From Nitrospira sp. (GTDB lineage Bacteria > Nitrospirota > Nitrospiria > Nitrospirales > Nitrospiraceae), in the NCBI GenBank assembly GCA_005239465.1, contig SPAW01000006.1, positions 1 through 64,000 of the forward strand: DNA of 64,000 nt, written 5' to 3'. Numbering within the stretch: position 1 is the stretch's first letter; every line of letters begins with the position of its first letter. The notes below the pieces were generated by a model. That model made no database searches, was not told where the DNA came from, and was given only the letters and a program-made list of their open reading frames with translations. The position numbers were made by a program, and so were the translations under genes. Of the stretch, positions 17,414-26,292 are shown piece by piece.

Positions 17414-17450
17414 GAGGGTGGGGAGGAAACTCCTTACCCTCTTCTTTTTT
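17414..17450 (+). terminator. Rho-independent terminator after cytochrome c
   Basis: A 12-bp stem (GAGGGTGGGGAG with CTCCTTACCCTC, two G-U pairs), GAAA tetraloop and the tail TTCTTTTTT. It begins 31 bases after the stop. Confidence 0.92.
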
Positions 17451-17729
17451 GGCGATACTATGACTCGATGGAATGGAAGGTAAGGTAAGGCCTGGTCCTC
17501 ATGACCCTACTCCCCGACGAGCCTCGTTGCTCAGTGGCATGAAATATTCTCGTCGGTCGCATCTGATCCACGGAAAGCACTTGTCGGACCTTGCTATTGC
17601 AGGCTCCCAGCGCGAACTCATAGAAACTGAGGGAGGAAGGTATTCGCTGCTGTGATTTAGCAGGGGTGCCGCCTGTGAAATCCGGAGGGAGTTGCCTCGA
17701 ATCCTTGCGGGTGAAACCGTTAGCCTGCT
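17451..17729. other. Non-coding spacer before the hairpin cluster
   Basis: No frame with a ribosome site or recognisable product. Sequence complexity is ordinary. Together with the hairpins it separates the cytochrome from the convergent caspase-like gene. Confidence 0.4.
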
Positions 17730-17902
17730 CTATTCACGAAGCGTGAATAGTCCACCCTGCGGGCTTAACCTTGCCCCGTAGGGGCGGAGCTTCGTTCAAG
17801 GCTTGCCTTGAGCAGGCAGTATGGCCTGTCGAAACCGACAGGTGCGGAGGAGCCGACCTGTCGGCGCATGAGTCACGAACGCCCGTAGGTCGTGAATCAT
17901 GC
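17730..17902. repeat. Cluster of at least five inverted repeats
   Basis: Stems seen in order: CTATTCACG/CGTGAATAG (17730-17750, 9 bp perfect), GCCCC/GGGGC (17773-17785), TCAAGGC/GCCTTGA (17796-17811), CCTGTCG/CGACAGG (17825-17842), CCGAC/GTCGG (17853-17864), and a 13-bp stem with one mismatch (17866-17878 with 17890-17902). CCTGTCG occurs again at 17857-17863, so the middle hairpins can pair in alternative ways. The last stem ends four bases from the stop of the minus-strand gene and may serve as its terminator, though without a U-run. Confidence 0.7.
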
Positions 17903-17905
17903 GGG

Positions 17906-19783
17906 TTAGGGCGTTTCAGAGCCAACGATAGAAGTAAGTCTGGAGAGCACGAGTGATGCGGCTTTGTCGCCTGGTTTGAGGATTGGAAGTATCTGGGGAT
18001 GTTGATCTGAGTTGAACTGTGATTTCGCCGCCCACGCGACTTTCTGGCGCACATAGCCGGCGATTTCTCCGAGCGTGACCTCGCCATCCCGATTCGTATC
18101 GGCTTCTCCTCGAAGCCCCCGCAAGAAGTAGTAGGTAAACAAACCGTGGCGGTGCTTGTCATCCTCCAATCCCTTTGCGAATCCCTCGCCCCCGATCAAC
18201 CGGATCATGTTTCCTCCGCTGAGTTCCCAGCGAGGCGCAATAGTCTTGGCCTTGGGATCGCTGTGGAGCTTAGAGACCTTACCGTCGAACAAAAGAATGG
18301 TTTGTTTCGCCTTGAGCCGAGAAAGGGCCGACTCGAGGTTCTTGAGGGGGTAGAGCCGCGTGGTTGCTGTGGGACTCCCTTCGTACGGAACCAACAGGAC
18401 GTCTCCTGTTTGAGTGACCATCGCCTGGCCGGCAAAATAGACAATCACGACTGCGTCTTTAGTCATATGGGGCGGCAGCCAGTCGAGAAGAGCCTCGTCG
18501 ATATCAGGACGGAGGGCCTTCCAATCCTGCAGCAGCCGTATGTTGGAGGACGGCACGCCACCGAGAGACTGAAAATAGTTGGCTACCATCTCCGCATCCA
18601 GTGACGCATGCTTGCGAGGCAGAATCTGGGGATCGCGATACGAACCGACTCCGATAGAGACCAGATAGGTATGGGGGCGTTGAAAGCCCGAGACTGGCGC
18701 GGGAATCTGATCGACGTCGTCTGTTCTTATTCCGGTCGGCTGAATCGTCAGCGAGAGAGTCTGGGAAGGCGCCGCGGTTCCTCCCCCAGATTCAGTCACG
18801 ACGACATGGATCTCGGCTTTTTGCGACTGGACAGTGGGGGGCAAGGTGGCGACGAACTCAAGAGATTTCGTCTCGCCAGGCTGCAGTGGCGGTATCGATA
18901 AGGTCGTCGCAGGGAACTGCCCCACAATCGATGGTGTTCCTGATAGCGAGGCCGAGGCATTCTGAATCGGGTTCATCCCCGTGTTGACCACATCCACCCG
19001 CACCCGCAGGCGCTCGCCGCCTTCCAGAATCAGATTGCTGTTCTCGTCGAGCACCATCGCCTTGAACCGGAGGCTGGACGACGTTGATGGTCCTGAGGGC
19101 ATGGGAGTTGGGAGGATTCTGGCCGACGGGGTCAGAGGAGCCACCGCTGCGGGTTTTGCCGACAGCGCAGCAGGACTCTGTGCTAAAGGCGTGGAGGACT
19201 GTCCTCCATACGCCTGTCGGACATCGAGAGATACCTTGGTGGCGAAATCCACGACGGCATCTTGAATGAAGGGATCGATAATGTAGTCGCAGTTCTTTGC
19301 GAGCTGCTCAAGCCGCAAGCGTTCCTGTCGGACTGTCTTAATTTCTGACTCGCGCAACAATTTGCCGCTGTTATCGTATACGCGTGCCATGGCGTTCAAC
19401 TGCAATTCGGCCGGCACTCGATCGTAGACGGTGTCCTGCTTGAGCCCAAAGGACCAACTCACGAGATTCACTCGAACGACGGCATCTGGTATTACATCTT
19501 TGCTACCGCCTCCTTCGTAGACCACTGCTTTGAAAGTTCGGTAGGCCCCTTCAATTAAGGCTTCCTCAACTCGATGTCCTAGCGGGATTTCTATGAGGTG
19601 CCCACAGGAATCGGTGTATCGAAGAATCAGCCCTTTGATCGATTGGGGTATTTCCAGTTTCGCGGTATAGGGCAGCGGTTCCCCCATCGGGGGAAACTCC
19701 AAGTGGCCGGCGCATCCGGCGATAAAGAGAGTGGCGAATCCCATGAGGGATATGCGTACGGCACGCCACGTTTGATTGACCAA
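17906..19783 (-). CDS. Caspase-fold (peptidase C14-like) lipoprotein lacking the catalytic dyad, with EF-hand loop
   Basis: Exported protein of about 625 residues. The open frame runs up to a TTG at 19912; TTG 19783 is preferred because it gives an arginine-containing signal peptide ending in lipobox FIAGC, and ATG 19744 is also possible. Order: lipoprotein N-terminal domain, Pro/Ser linker, CARDB-like beta domain (LRVRVDVVNTGMNPIQNAS; LQPGETKSLEFVATLPP), then a C14 caspase fold (YLVSIGVGSYRDP; VANYFQSLGGVPSSNIRLLQ). Counting from 19912, the catalytic His position in YFAGH is Q496 (YFAGQ) and the Cys of the D-x-C motif is K545 (FDGKVS). Near the end D605-x-N607-x-D609-G-E611...E616 is a canonical calcium-binding loop. 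I infer a pseudoenzyme with a scaffold or calcium-sensing role. Confidence 0.8.
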   Translation of the reverse strand: MVNQTWRAVRISLMGFATLFIAGCAGHLEFPPMGEPLPYTAKLEIPQSIKGLILRYTDSCGHLIEIPLGHRVEEALIEGAYRTFKAVVYEGGGSKDVIPDAVVRVNLVSWSFGLKQDTVYDRVPAELQLNAMARVYDNSGKLLRESEIKTVRQERLRLEQLAKNCDYIIDPFIQDAVVDFATKVSLDVRQAYGGQSSTPLAQSPAALSAKPAAVAPLTPSARILPTPMPSGPSTSSSLRFKAMVLDENSNLILEGGERLRVRVDVVNTGMNPIQNASASLSGTPSIVGQFPATTLSIPPLQPGETKSLEFVATLPPTVQSQKAEIHVVVTESGGGTAAPSQTLSLTIQPTGIRTDDVDQIPAPVSGFQRPHTYLVSIGVGSYRDPQILPRKHASLDAEMVANYFQSLGGVPSSNIRLLQDWKALRPDIDEALLDWLPPHMTKDAVVIVYFAGQAMVTQTGDVLLVPYEGSPTATTRLYPLKNLESALSRLKAKQTILLFDGKVSKLHSDPKAKTIAPRWELSGGNMIRLIGGEGFAKGLEDDKHRHGLFTYYFLRGLRGEADTNRDGEVTLGEIAGYVRQKVAWAAKSQFNSDQHPQILPILKPGDKAASLVLSRLTSIVGSETP

Positions 19784-19927
19784 TTTCTTCTTGGAGGGGG
19801 TCAACGCTAGGCCTATTGAGACAACCTCGCCCTGGCCGAACGTCACCGTACTGGAAACATCAAGGGAAAGCAACCGGAGAGCCTCCAAGCCTGCGATAAG
19901 CCCAGTACTCAATTATTCTGCCTGCCC

Positions 19928-20170
19928 ATGCAGATTCTCGGCCTCTCCAATGTGCCAAATGCGGCGGCGGCTTTCGATGAAGACGGACGGATTATTGCTG
20001 CGGTTGAGGAGGAGTGCTTTGTGCGGATCAAGCACGACTCGGCGCTTCCGGTACAAGCGATTCGCTTCTGTCTCATGGAGTGAGGTATCACGGTCAGCGA
20101 AGTGGGTCTAGGCGCGGAGCCCTGGAAGTATTGGGAACTTGGCCGGCGAGCTAGTGAGCTCAAGGTGAGG
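19928..20170 (+). pseudogene. Relic of a NodU/CmcH-type carbamoyltransferase (N-terminus only)
   Basis: ATG 19928 opens a frame resembling the start of carbamoyltransferases: MQILGLSNV, AAAFDEDGRIIAAVEEE, then a VRIKHD-like segment where the family has RxKHD, and PVQAIRFCLME. An in-frame TGA at 20081-20083 cuts it after 51 codons; resemblance continues downstream (GITVSEVGLG) for perhaps 30 codons and then vanishes. The full enzyme is about 550-600 residues, so more than 85% is missing. Selenocysteine is unlikely because the fragment ends anyway. Confidence 0.65.
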
Positions 20171-20300
20171 TTGAGAGTCAGCACGCGGGATCGTGACGCA
20201 GCGGCAACCCCAGCTCTATCCGGGCTTGACAGATCCACAATGAGGGAGCGAGCGTACAGAGAAGAGAGTATGAGCCACTGCCTGAGTCGGGAGGTACATC

Positions 20301-21077
20301 ATGCGCGATCTCGTCCGAGAGATTGCTCTCCTCTCAACATCTCTTTTATTCTGGGCTTGTACCTCCTCCATTCCGCCGAGCCGCATTGTTGATTATGTCC
20401 CCATGGATCAAGACTCCAATGCGGAGTCCTTGCTGAAAGTTGATAAAAAGCCTCTTCAAGTCGGGCTTGTCCTTGTCTCCGATACCGCGGCGCCTGAGGC
20501 GGCCCCCAACTTGCCCGATGAAGCACTGGCGAAACTGGGCGACGAACTCAAGCAAGAGATCGGTCGGGTCCTGCCCGTCATTATCAAGGAAATGATTTCG
20601 GCTGAAGTGATCAGGCCGTCGGACGGGAAGCATTCGCAATTGGCTGATCTCGCCAAGCGACATGGTCTCGACTATCTGGCTGTAGTGGTTATGTCCAGCA
20701 CCGAACAGGAATATCCCGTCTCGCTCTTCTTGGGGTGGACGACGCATAGGCAGCCCGGCTATCGGCGGGACAATTGGTCGCTGCTGGAGTTCGCGTTGTT
20801 GGACGTGAACGGTGGTAAGATCGTGATGCGTGAAGAGGGCCGGGGATGGGCGACGTTGGATCGGCCGACGGCTCCAGGCATCCATCAGTGGTACCCGATC
20901 GTCTATCTGCGACCGCAAGATCCAGACCGTCGATTCTGGCCGCCGACCTATGAGGGAGCTCAGAATACGTTGCGCGTTGTATCCTTTAATCAAGCGGCGA
21001 AGCGGTTGACCCTGAAACTCCAAAACTCGTGGCTGGGCCGGATCGAGGCCGATGCCGCGGCGCGGCGGGGCAACTGA
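20301..21077 (+). CDS. Lipoprotein of unknown function
   Basis: A 258-residue protein with signal peptide and lipobox (LLFWAC, Cys about 20), preceded by GGGAGGT. No domain is recognised. The mature part is soluble alpha/beta, with a segment reminiscent of lipoproteins that sense or scaffold envelope components (LADLAKRHGLDYLAVVVMSS) and a Trp/Pro-rich stretch (HQWYPIVYLRPQDPDRRFWP). It lies alone between the carbamoyltransferase relic and the HtrA gene. Confidence 0.75.
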   Translation: MRDLVREIALLSTSLLFWACTSSIPPSRIVDYVPMDQDSNAESLLKVDKKPLQVGLVLVSDTAAPEAAPNLPDEALAKLGDELKQEIGRVLPVIIKEMISAEVIRPSDGKHSQLADLAKRHGLDYLAVVVMSSTEQEYPVSLFLGWTTHRQPGYRRDNWSLLEFALLDVNGGKIVMREEGRGWATLDRPTAPGIHQWYPIVYLRPQDPDRRFWPPTYEGAQNTLRVVSFNQAAKRLTLKLQNSWLGRIEADAAARRGN

Positions 21078-21177
21078 GCGCCCATTGCGATTCAGGAGTG
21101 GTTAGCATCCTCTTCACGTCAGTCCGACAAAGGTTCTGTCAGGCTCGCTTCTTATGCCTGACGAGGACTTTTCCTCT

Positions 21178-21207
21178 TTGAAGCCCAAGGAAAGATTAGT
21201 GTAAGAT
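21178..21207 (+). promoter_or_regulatory. Candidate promoter for the HtrA gene
   Basis: TTGAAG at 21178-21183 and TAAGAT at 21202-21207 with an 18-base spacer, in an AT-rich patch 135 bases upstream of the chosen start. The match is moderate. Confidence 0.35.
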
Positions 21208-21341
21208 ATGTCGTTCAACTGGAGATGATTTAAGCGAGAGTAAACGTGTGGGCTTCGAAGGAGACAAGGCGGTCGTTCCCAGCAGCACCATCTGTCTTCA
21301 TCATGATGATGATGAGAGCAACCTTCTGGAGGAACCTAGTT

Positions 21342-22853
21342 ATGGTCAATCGGAGTCAGCAAGCGACCAAGTTGTCGATTGGTGGTGGACTGATCTTGGC
21401 GGTCTGTGCCCTCGCCGGCCTCGGAGTCGGATCGTCCACATCCGCAGCGGGAATCCCTCCAGCACTTGCTCAGGGCTTTTCAGAGATCGTGAAAAAAACG
21501 ACCCCGGCCGTAGTTAATATCGCGGTGACCGGCGGGGGAGAGGGCGGACGTCGTCGCGGAGGATTACCGCCAGGTCCCTTCGGGGGACCTCCTGGTGACG
21601 AGCCGGGCGGAGGGGAATTGCCGACTCCGCCACCGATGCCTCCTGGTCCTCCTGTGCCGCACGGTCGTCCGGATCAGAGTGCGGGGTCTGGTGTCGTGTT
21701 TGATTCGAACGGCTATATCGTCACGAATAATCACGTGGTAGAGGGAGCCACGCAGATTACCGTCACACTGAGTGACCGGCGCGAGTTTGCTGCCAAGATC
21801 ATCGGCACAGATCCGAAGACCGATTTGGCCGTGATCAAGATCGAGGCGAAGGATCTGCCTGCCCTCAAGTGGGCGGAGTACGAAAACTTACAAGTGGGTG
21901 ATTTGGTGTTGGCCGTCGGAAGCCCGTTCGGGCTGAGTTCCACCGTGACACTCGGGATCATCAGCGCCCTGGGACGAGGGAACGTCGGCATTGCAGACTA
22001 TGAAGACTTCATCCAGACCGACGCGGCGATCAATCCCGGAAATTCCGGCGGGGCCCTCGTCAACATGAACGGAGACTTGATCGGCATCAACACGGCGATC
22101 TTTTCGAGGACGGGCGGATCTGAAGGCATTGGGTTCGCGATTCCCAGCAGCATTGCCCTCGATATCGTGGACAGCCTGCAGAAGACGGGCAAGGTCGTAC
22201 GTGGATGGATGGGCGTCGCCATTCAGGAAATTACGCCGGCGCTGGCCAAATCGTTCAAGTTGCCGGAACAGCGGAAGGGCGTATTGATCAGCGACGTCAA
22301 TGAAAACGGGCCATCTCATGCAGCCGGGATCAAGCGCGGCGATGTGGTGGTGGCGTTCAATGGCAAAGAGGTCCAGAGTGTGAGTCAGCTCCGCAACCTT
22401 GTGGCACGGACGATAGTGGGAAAAGATGCGCAGGTCAAAGTGCTGCGCGAGGGAACGGAGCAGGTGATTGCGGTGAAGGTTGCCGAACGGCCATCAGATG
22501 AAATGCTGGCCAAGAAAGAACCATCGCCGCCCAAGGAGCAGGGAGAAACGATCAAGCCGCCGGACAACGTCCTGGCTTCTCTTCGTGTCCAGGCGCTGGA
22601 CAATGCGTTGATGAGCCAGCTGAATATTTCTGCGAAAACCGCAGGGGTGGTCATCACCTCGGTGGAGCCGGGTGGACAGGCGGAAGCGGCTGGGTTGCAG
22701 CGCGGCGACGTGATCCAGGAAGTGAACCACGAGACAGTCAAGACGCTCGACGACTATCAAAAGGCCACAAACAAGATCAAGAAAGATGAGCTAGCGGTGC
22801 TGTTGGTGAATCGGCAAGGCAACAGCTTGTTCGTGGCGGTCAATCCGAAGTAG
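21342..22853 (+). CDS. degP: DegP/HtrA-type periplasmic serine protease
   Basis: A 503-residue Do-family protease degrading or refolding damaged envelope proteins. The signal segment ([20 protein letters not shown]) is followed by a Gly/Pro-rich insertion at about residues 65-110, the trypsin-like domain with triad H131 (NNHVVEGA), D161 (KTDLAVIKI) and S235 (NPGNSGGAL), and two PDZ domains (about 275-370 and 410-500; [38 protein letters not shown]). Longer in-frame starts exist at 21246 and 21312, but TGGAGGA eight bases before ATG 21342 decides the start. The Gly/Pro loop before the protease domain is unusual in size. Confidence 0.94.
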   Translation: MVNRSQQATKLSIGGGLILAVCALAGLGVGSSTSAAGIPPALAQGFSEIVKKTTPAVVNIAVTGGGEGGRRRGGLPPGPFGGPPGDEPGGGELPTPPPMPPGPPVPHGRPDQSAGSGVVFDSNGYIVTNNHVVEGATQITVTLSDRREFAAKIIGTDPKTDLAVIKIEAKDLPALKWAEYENLQVGDLVLAVGSPFGLSSTVTLGIISALGRGNVGIADYEDFIQTDAAINPGNSGGALVNMNGDLIGINTAIFSRTGGSEGIGFAIPSSIALDIVDSLQKTGKVVRGWMGVAIQEITPALAKSFKLPEQRKGVLISDVNENGPSHAAGIKRGDVVVAFNGKEVQSVSQLRNLVARTIVGKDAQVKVLREGTEQVIAVKVAERPSDEMLAKKEPSPPKEQGETIKPPDNVLASLRVQALDNALMSQLNISAKTAGVVITSVEPGGQAEAAGLQRGDVIQEVNHETVKTLDDYQKATNKIKKDELAVLLVNRQGNSLFVAVNPK

Positions 22854-22864
22854 GAGAAAGGTGA

Positions 22865-22931
22865 GATCTGTTGATCTGTCGATCTGTTGATTTCCGGAAC
22901 CTCAATCTTCAGATCATCAGATCGACAAATT
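22865..22931. repeat. Word-like intergenic inverted repeat
   Basis: The left side repeats GATCTGT words (GATCTGTTGATCTGTCGATC) and the right side carries their complement. The best arms are 22877-22891 and 22913-22927, 14 of 15 paired. It fills most of the gap between the HtrA gene and tatC. Compare 26211-26282 and 30871-30943. Confidence 0.7.
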
Positions 22932-22950
22932 CCCATCGTCGCGAGGACCT

Positions 22951-23889
22951 GTGCTGAGCAATTTTAATAAGTGGCTGCAAGACTCGGTTTTCAAGCCGCT
23001 GGAAGATAAGAAGATGCCGGTCATGGAGCACCTGGTGGAACTCCAGGTCCGGCTGACCCGCGCGGTGATCGTCACGGTGATCGTCTTCGTGGCGACGTTT
23101 TTTTATGCGGATGCGTTGGTCAAATGGCTGCGTATTCCTCTGCAAAACATGTTTGTGCCCAGCACGTTATCCTGGGAGCCTACCGATCTGCCTACCGTGC
23201 CGTTCGTGTTCCTCGCGCCGGCGGAGGCGCTGTGGCAGAACGTTAAGGTCGCAGGATTGTTTGCCATCGTTCTCGCGACGCCCTATATCTTGCTTGAGAT
23301 CTGGCGATTCGTCGTGCCCGGGCTGCATGTCCAGGAACGGCGGTTTGTCGGGCCGTTCGTCTGTTTAGGCACGCTGGCGTTTTTTGCCGGTGTGTCCTTC
23401 TCGTTCTTCTTCGTGTTGCCCTTTGCTCTGAACTTCTTGATCTCCTATGGAGTGAACGCCGGTTTTATTCCCCAGTTGTCGATTGCCCAATACGTAGGGT
23501 TCGCCCTCTGGTTCTTGCTGGTATTCGGTCTGGTCTTTGAAGTGCCGCTGGTGATTACGTTAATGGCAAAATTGGGCTGGGTCGATGCCCCCTTCTTGCG
23601 GCGCTATCGCAAGTGGGCCTTGCTGGGAGCCTTTATCATTGCGGCGATTCTCACGCCGACTCCTGACCCATTTAATCAGTGCCTGATGGCGCTCCCGATG
23701 TATGTGCTCTACGAAGTGGGGATCGTCGGCGCCGGCTTGTTCAACAAGAAGAAAGCTGCGTCTGCGACGGAGGCGTTGGTTCCGGCGGTGGCCACGGCCG
23801 GGGCGGGAGGTAGTGCCTCAGGCATGTCGATGCCGAAATCTTCAGAGGACGAGTATGTGGGAGTGCCGTCCGGAGGACGCCGCCGGTAG
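22951..23889 (+). CDS. tatC: TatC, twin-arginine translocase subunit
   Basis: A 312-residue inner-membrane protein that recognises twin-arginine signal peptides. It begins with MEHLVELQVRLTRA, the TatC N-terminal motif (normally HLxELRxRL), and shows six hydrophobic helices including VIVTVIVFVATFFYADALV, FFAGVSFSFFFVLPFALNFL and FALWFLLVFGLVFEVPLVI. The C-terminal 55 residues (Ala/Gly/Ser-rich, then charged) are an extension beyond the usual 250-260. GTG is the start. TatA/B are not adjacent; the pathway would export cofactor-loaded enzymes such as molybdoproteins, fitting the moeA/mobB context. Confidence 0.93.
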   Translation: MLSNFNKWLQDSVFKPLEDKKMPVMEHLVELQVRLTRAVIVTVIVFVATFFYADALVKWLRIPLQNMFVPSTLSWEPTDLPTVPFVFLAPAEALWQNVKVAGLFAIVLATPYILLEIWRFVVPGLHVQERRFVGPFVCLGTLAFFAGVSFSFFFVLPFALNFLISYGVNAGFIPQLSIAQYVGFALWFLLVFGLVFEVPLVITLMAKLGWVDAPFLRRYRKWALLGAFIIAAILTPTPDPFNQCLMALPMYVLYEVGIVGAGLFNKKKAASATEALVPAVATAGAGGSASGMSMPKSSEDEYVGVPSGGRRR

Positions 23890-23932
23890 CCGGTGCAGGT
23901 AACGGAACCGATTGACTGAGAAGGAATACACG

Positions 23933-24886
23933 ATGGCACGTGAACTCAACGTGATCAGGAGCGGAAGCGACGGCGACGCCTGTACCTATATGTGGGCGTG
24001 CGCCATTTGCGACGAGAACGAGCGATGCCAGAAAGACAAGGAAGGGCATAGTCGCTGGTTGGTGGCCAAGCGGATGGAGCGGATCGAGTACAAAGTCCTC
24101 ATCATGAGCAATAAAGGCGGGGTGGGGAAGAGTACGTGCACCACGAACATCGCCGTCAGTCTCGCGCTCAAGGGGTGGCATGTCGGCATCTGCGACATGG
24201 ACATCCATGGACCCAATATTCCCAAGATGGTGGGCGCCGAAGGTCAAAAACTCAAGATCAGCACCTCCGGCGGGATCATTCCCTTTCAAGCCTACAATCT
24301 CAAAATCGCGTCGATGTCGTTTCTGCTGCAGAACTCCGACGATCCCATCATCTGGCGCGATGCGTACAAGTACGAGTTCATCAATCAGCTGCTCGGCGGC
24401 GTTGAGTGGCAGGATCTGAATTTCCTGCTGATCGATCTCCCGCCAGGGACCGGGAACGAGTCGGTGACGACGATCGATTTGCTTGGGAAAGTCAGCGGCG
24501 CCGTGATCATTACTACGCCGCAAGAAGTGGCGCTCCTCGATTCGCGCAAGTCCGTCACCTTTTGCCGAGATAGTGAGGTGCCGATCGTCGGCATCGTCGA
24601 AAATATGAGTGGGTTGGAGTGTCCGCACTGCCATAACCAAATCGATGTGTTCCGGAAGGGCGGCGGCGAGACTTCTGCGCACGACATGGGCATTCCATTC
24701 CTGGGGCGAATCCCGCTGGATCCCGATGTGGTGACCCAATCCGATGCAGGCGAGCCGTTCGCGATGTTCAACTCCGATACGCAGACGGCTGAGGCGTACC
24801 ATAGCATTGCCAACCAAGTTGAAGCGTTTTGCAAGAAGAGCGGGTCGCTGCTGAAAGTGGGCCCCCGATCGCGGCACCAGCATTGA
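23933..24886 (+). CDS. Mrp/NBP35-family P-loop ATPase (iron-sulphur carrier type)
   Basis: A 317-residue ApbC/Mrp protein. The deviant Walker A is SNKGGVGKSTCTTNIA, then CDMDIHGPNIPKM, LLIDLPPGTGNE and the Mrp CxxC (GLECPHCHNQ). An N-terminal extension of about 50 residues carries four cysteines (CTYMWACAICDENERC), as in NBP35-like members that bind a second cluster. By family it assembles or delivers Fe-S clusters in the cytosol. AAGGAA before ATG 23933 supports this start over the in-frame upstream one at 23912. Confidence 0.88.
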   Translation: MARELNVIRSGSDGDACTYMWACAICDENERCQKDKEGHSRWLVAKRMERIEYKVLIMSNKGGVGKSTCTTNIAVSLALKGWHVGICDMDIHGPNIPKMVGAEGQKLKISTSGGIIPFQAYNLKIASMSFLLQNSDDPIIWRDAYKYEFINQLLGGVEWQDLNFLLIDLPPGTGNESVTTIDLLGKVSGAVIITTPQEVALLDSRKSVTFCRDSEVPIVGIVENMSGLECPHCHNQIDVFRKGGGETSAHDMGIPFLGRIPLDPDVVTQSDAGEPFAMFNSDTQTAEAYHSIANQVEAFCKKSGSLLKVGPRSRHQH

Positions 24887-24899
24887 GAGGAGTCAGCCA

Positions 24900-26198
24900 G
24901 TGAAGACCGCCAACGCCACTACGGGACTCACCCCGCTCCACGAAGCGCAGAAAGTCGTGCTCGATGCGACGGCGGTGCTGGGTCTGGAGAAAATTTCTAT
25001 TCTCGATGCGCTCGGCCGTATGCTGGGCGAAGACATCGTCGCCGAACGAGACAATCCACCCTGGGATAACTCAGCGATGGATGGGTTTGCGGTACGGTGG
25101 GACGATATCAAGCAGGAGCATGCGATTCAGAAGCCCGTAACGCTGGCCGTGATCGAAGATGTGCCCGCCGGCAAGATGCCGTCGAAAACGGTCGGGGTCG
25201 GGCAGGCGATCAGAATCATGACCGGCGCACCGATTCCACAAGGAGCGGACACGGTTTTGAAAGTGGAAGATACGGAGCACGCCCCGAATGCGGTTCGCGT
25301 CTTCAAGCCGGAACCTCGTGGCTCCAACATTCGTCCTCAGGGTGAAGACGTCAAAAAGGGCGAATGCATCATCGCGAGAGGCACGCAGATTCGTCCTGGG
25401 GAAGCAGGTATGTTGGCCATCTTGGCCAAGTCCTTCATCTTTGCGTATCAACGGCCCCGTGTGGCGATCCTCTCGACGGGCGACGAACTCGCCGATCTTG
25501 ACGAGCGGTTCAGTGAAGAGAAGATCATCAACTCGAACAGCTACGGGATTGCAGCGGCCGTGCAGGAGGCCGGCGGAATTCCGTTTTTGCTCGGAATCGC
25601 CAGAGATACGCCCGCGGCGCTGAAAGAAAAGATCTCACATGGTTTGAACGCCGACATTCTGGTGTTGTCCGGCGGGGTCTCGATGGGCGACTACGACTTT
25701 ACAAAAGCGGTCTTTCGAGATATTGGGGCAGAGATGAATTTCTGGAAGTTGGCGATCCGGCCGGGGCAGCCGCTGGCCTTTGGGAAAATTCAGGGCAAGC
25801 TGGCTTTCGGGTTGCCGGGGAATCCGGTCTCCTCGATGGTCACGTTTGAGCAGTTGGTTCGGCCCGCGATGCTCAAGATGGGCGGACATCGAAGCTACGG
25901 CCGTCCCGTCGTGGATGCGGTCTTCCAAGAGAAATTTTCCAAGCGAACCGATCGTCGCCACTTTCTGCGCGGGATTCTCACCCGTGAGGAGGGCGTGTTC
26001 AAAGTCCGCACGACCGGCGATCAGGGGTCAGGGATTCTCACCTCGATGGTGAAGGCCAATTGTCTGATCGATGTCCCGATCGAGGTCGAACGGCTGAACC
26101 CCGGCGACCAGGTGATCGTCCAACTATTAAGTGGCGAGGCGTGTCTCAGTCAGGCTGGTCCTGCCCACATGCATGGACAGCGGCTGTCATGTTGTTAG
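24900..26198 (+). CDS. moeA: MoeA, molybdopterin molybdenumtransferase
   Basis: A 432-residue enzyme inserting molybdate into adenylated molybdopterin. Motifs: DNSAMDGFAVR, MTGAPIPQGADTVLKVED, ILSTGDEL, VLSGGVSMGDYDF and FGLPGNPVSSMV. GTG start 13 bases after the Mrp stop, with GAGAGGAG before it. Paired with mobB downstream. It would supply cofactor to molybdoenzymes such as nitrite oxidoreductase, if the Nitrospira assignment is right. Confidence 0.95.
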   Translation: MKTANATTGLTPLHEAQKVVLDATAVLGLEKISILDALGRMLGEDIVAERDNPPWDNSAMDGFAVRWDDIKQEHAIQKPVTLAVIEDVPAGKMPSKTVGVGQAIRIMTGAPIPQGADTVLKVEDTEHAPNAVRVFKPEPRGSNIRPQGEDVKKGECIIARGTQIRPGEAGMLAILAKSFIFAYQRPRVAILSTGDELADLDERFSEEKIINSNSYGIAAAVQEAGGIPFLLGIARDTPAALKEKISHGLNADILVLSGGVSMGDYDFTKAVFRDIGAEMNFWKLAIRPGQPLAFGKIQGKLAFGLPGNPVSSMVTFEQLVRPAMLKMGGHRSYGRPVVDAVFQEKFSKRTDRRHFLRGILTREEGVFKVRTTGDQGSGILTSMVKANCLIDVPIEVERLNPGDQVIVQLLSGEACLSQAGPAHMHGQRLSCC

Positions 26199-26210
26199 CA
26201 AAGATAAGGA

Positions 26211-26282
26211 GGTCAATTGTCATCAGTCATACGTCAACGGCGAGCATCATTCTTGATCGCCATTAACTGATGACGATTGACC
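26211..26282. repeat. 17-bp inverted repeat between moeA and mobB
   Basis: The arms 26211-26227 and 26266-26282 pair at 16 of 17 positions (GGTCAATTGTCATCAGT against ACTGATGACGATTGACC), with a 38-base loop that itself carries related words. No U-run. Same architecture as the element after the HtrA gene. Confidence 0.75.
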
Positions 26283-26292
26283 AGTTACACCC

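Noticed and set aside
20081-20083. TGA in the carbamoyltransferase fragment read as selenocysteine
   Set aside because: Similarity ends shortly after, no SECIS-like hairpin is evident directly downstream, and the family does not use selenocysteine.
23741-24883. 380-codon minus-strand frame opposite tatC and the Mrp gene
   Set aside because: It spans two unrelated genes with strong motifs on the other strand and has no ribosome site or family.
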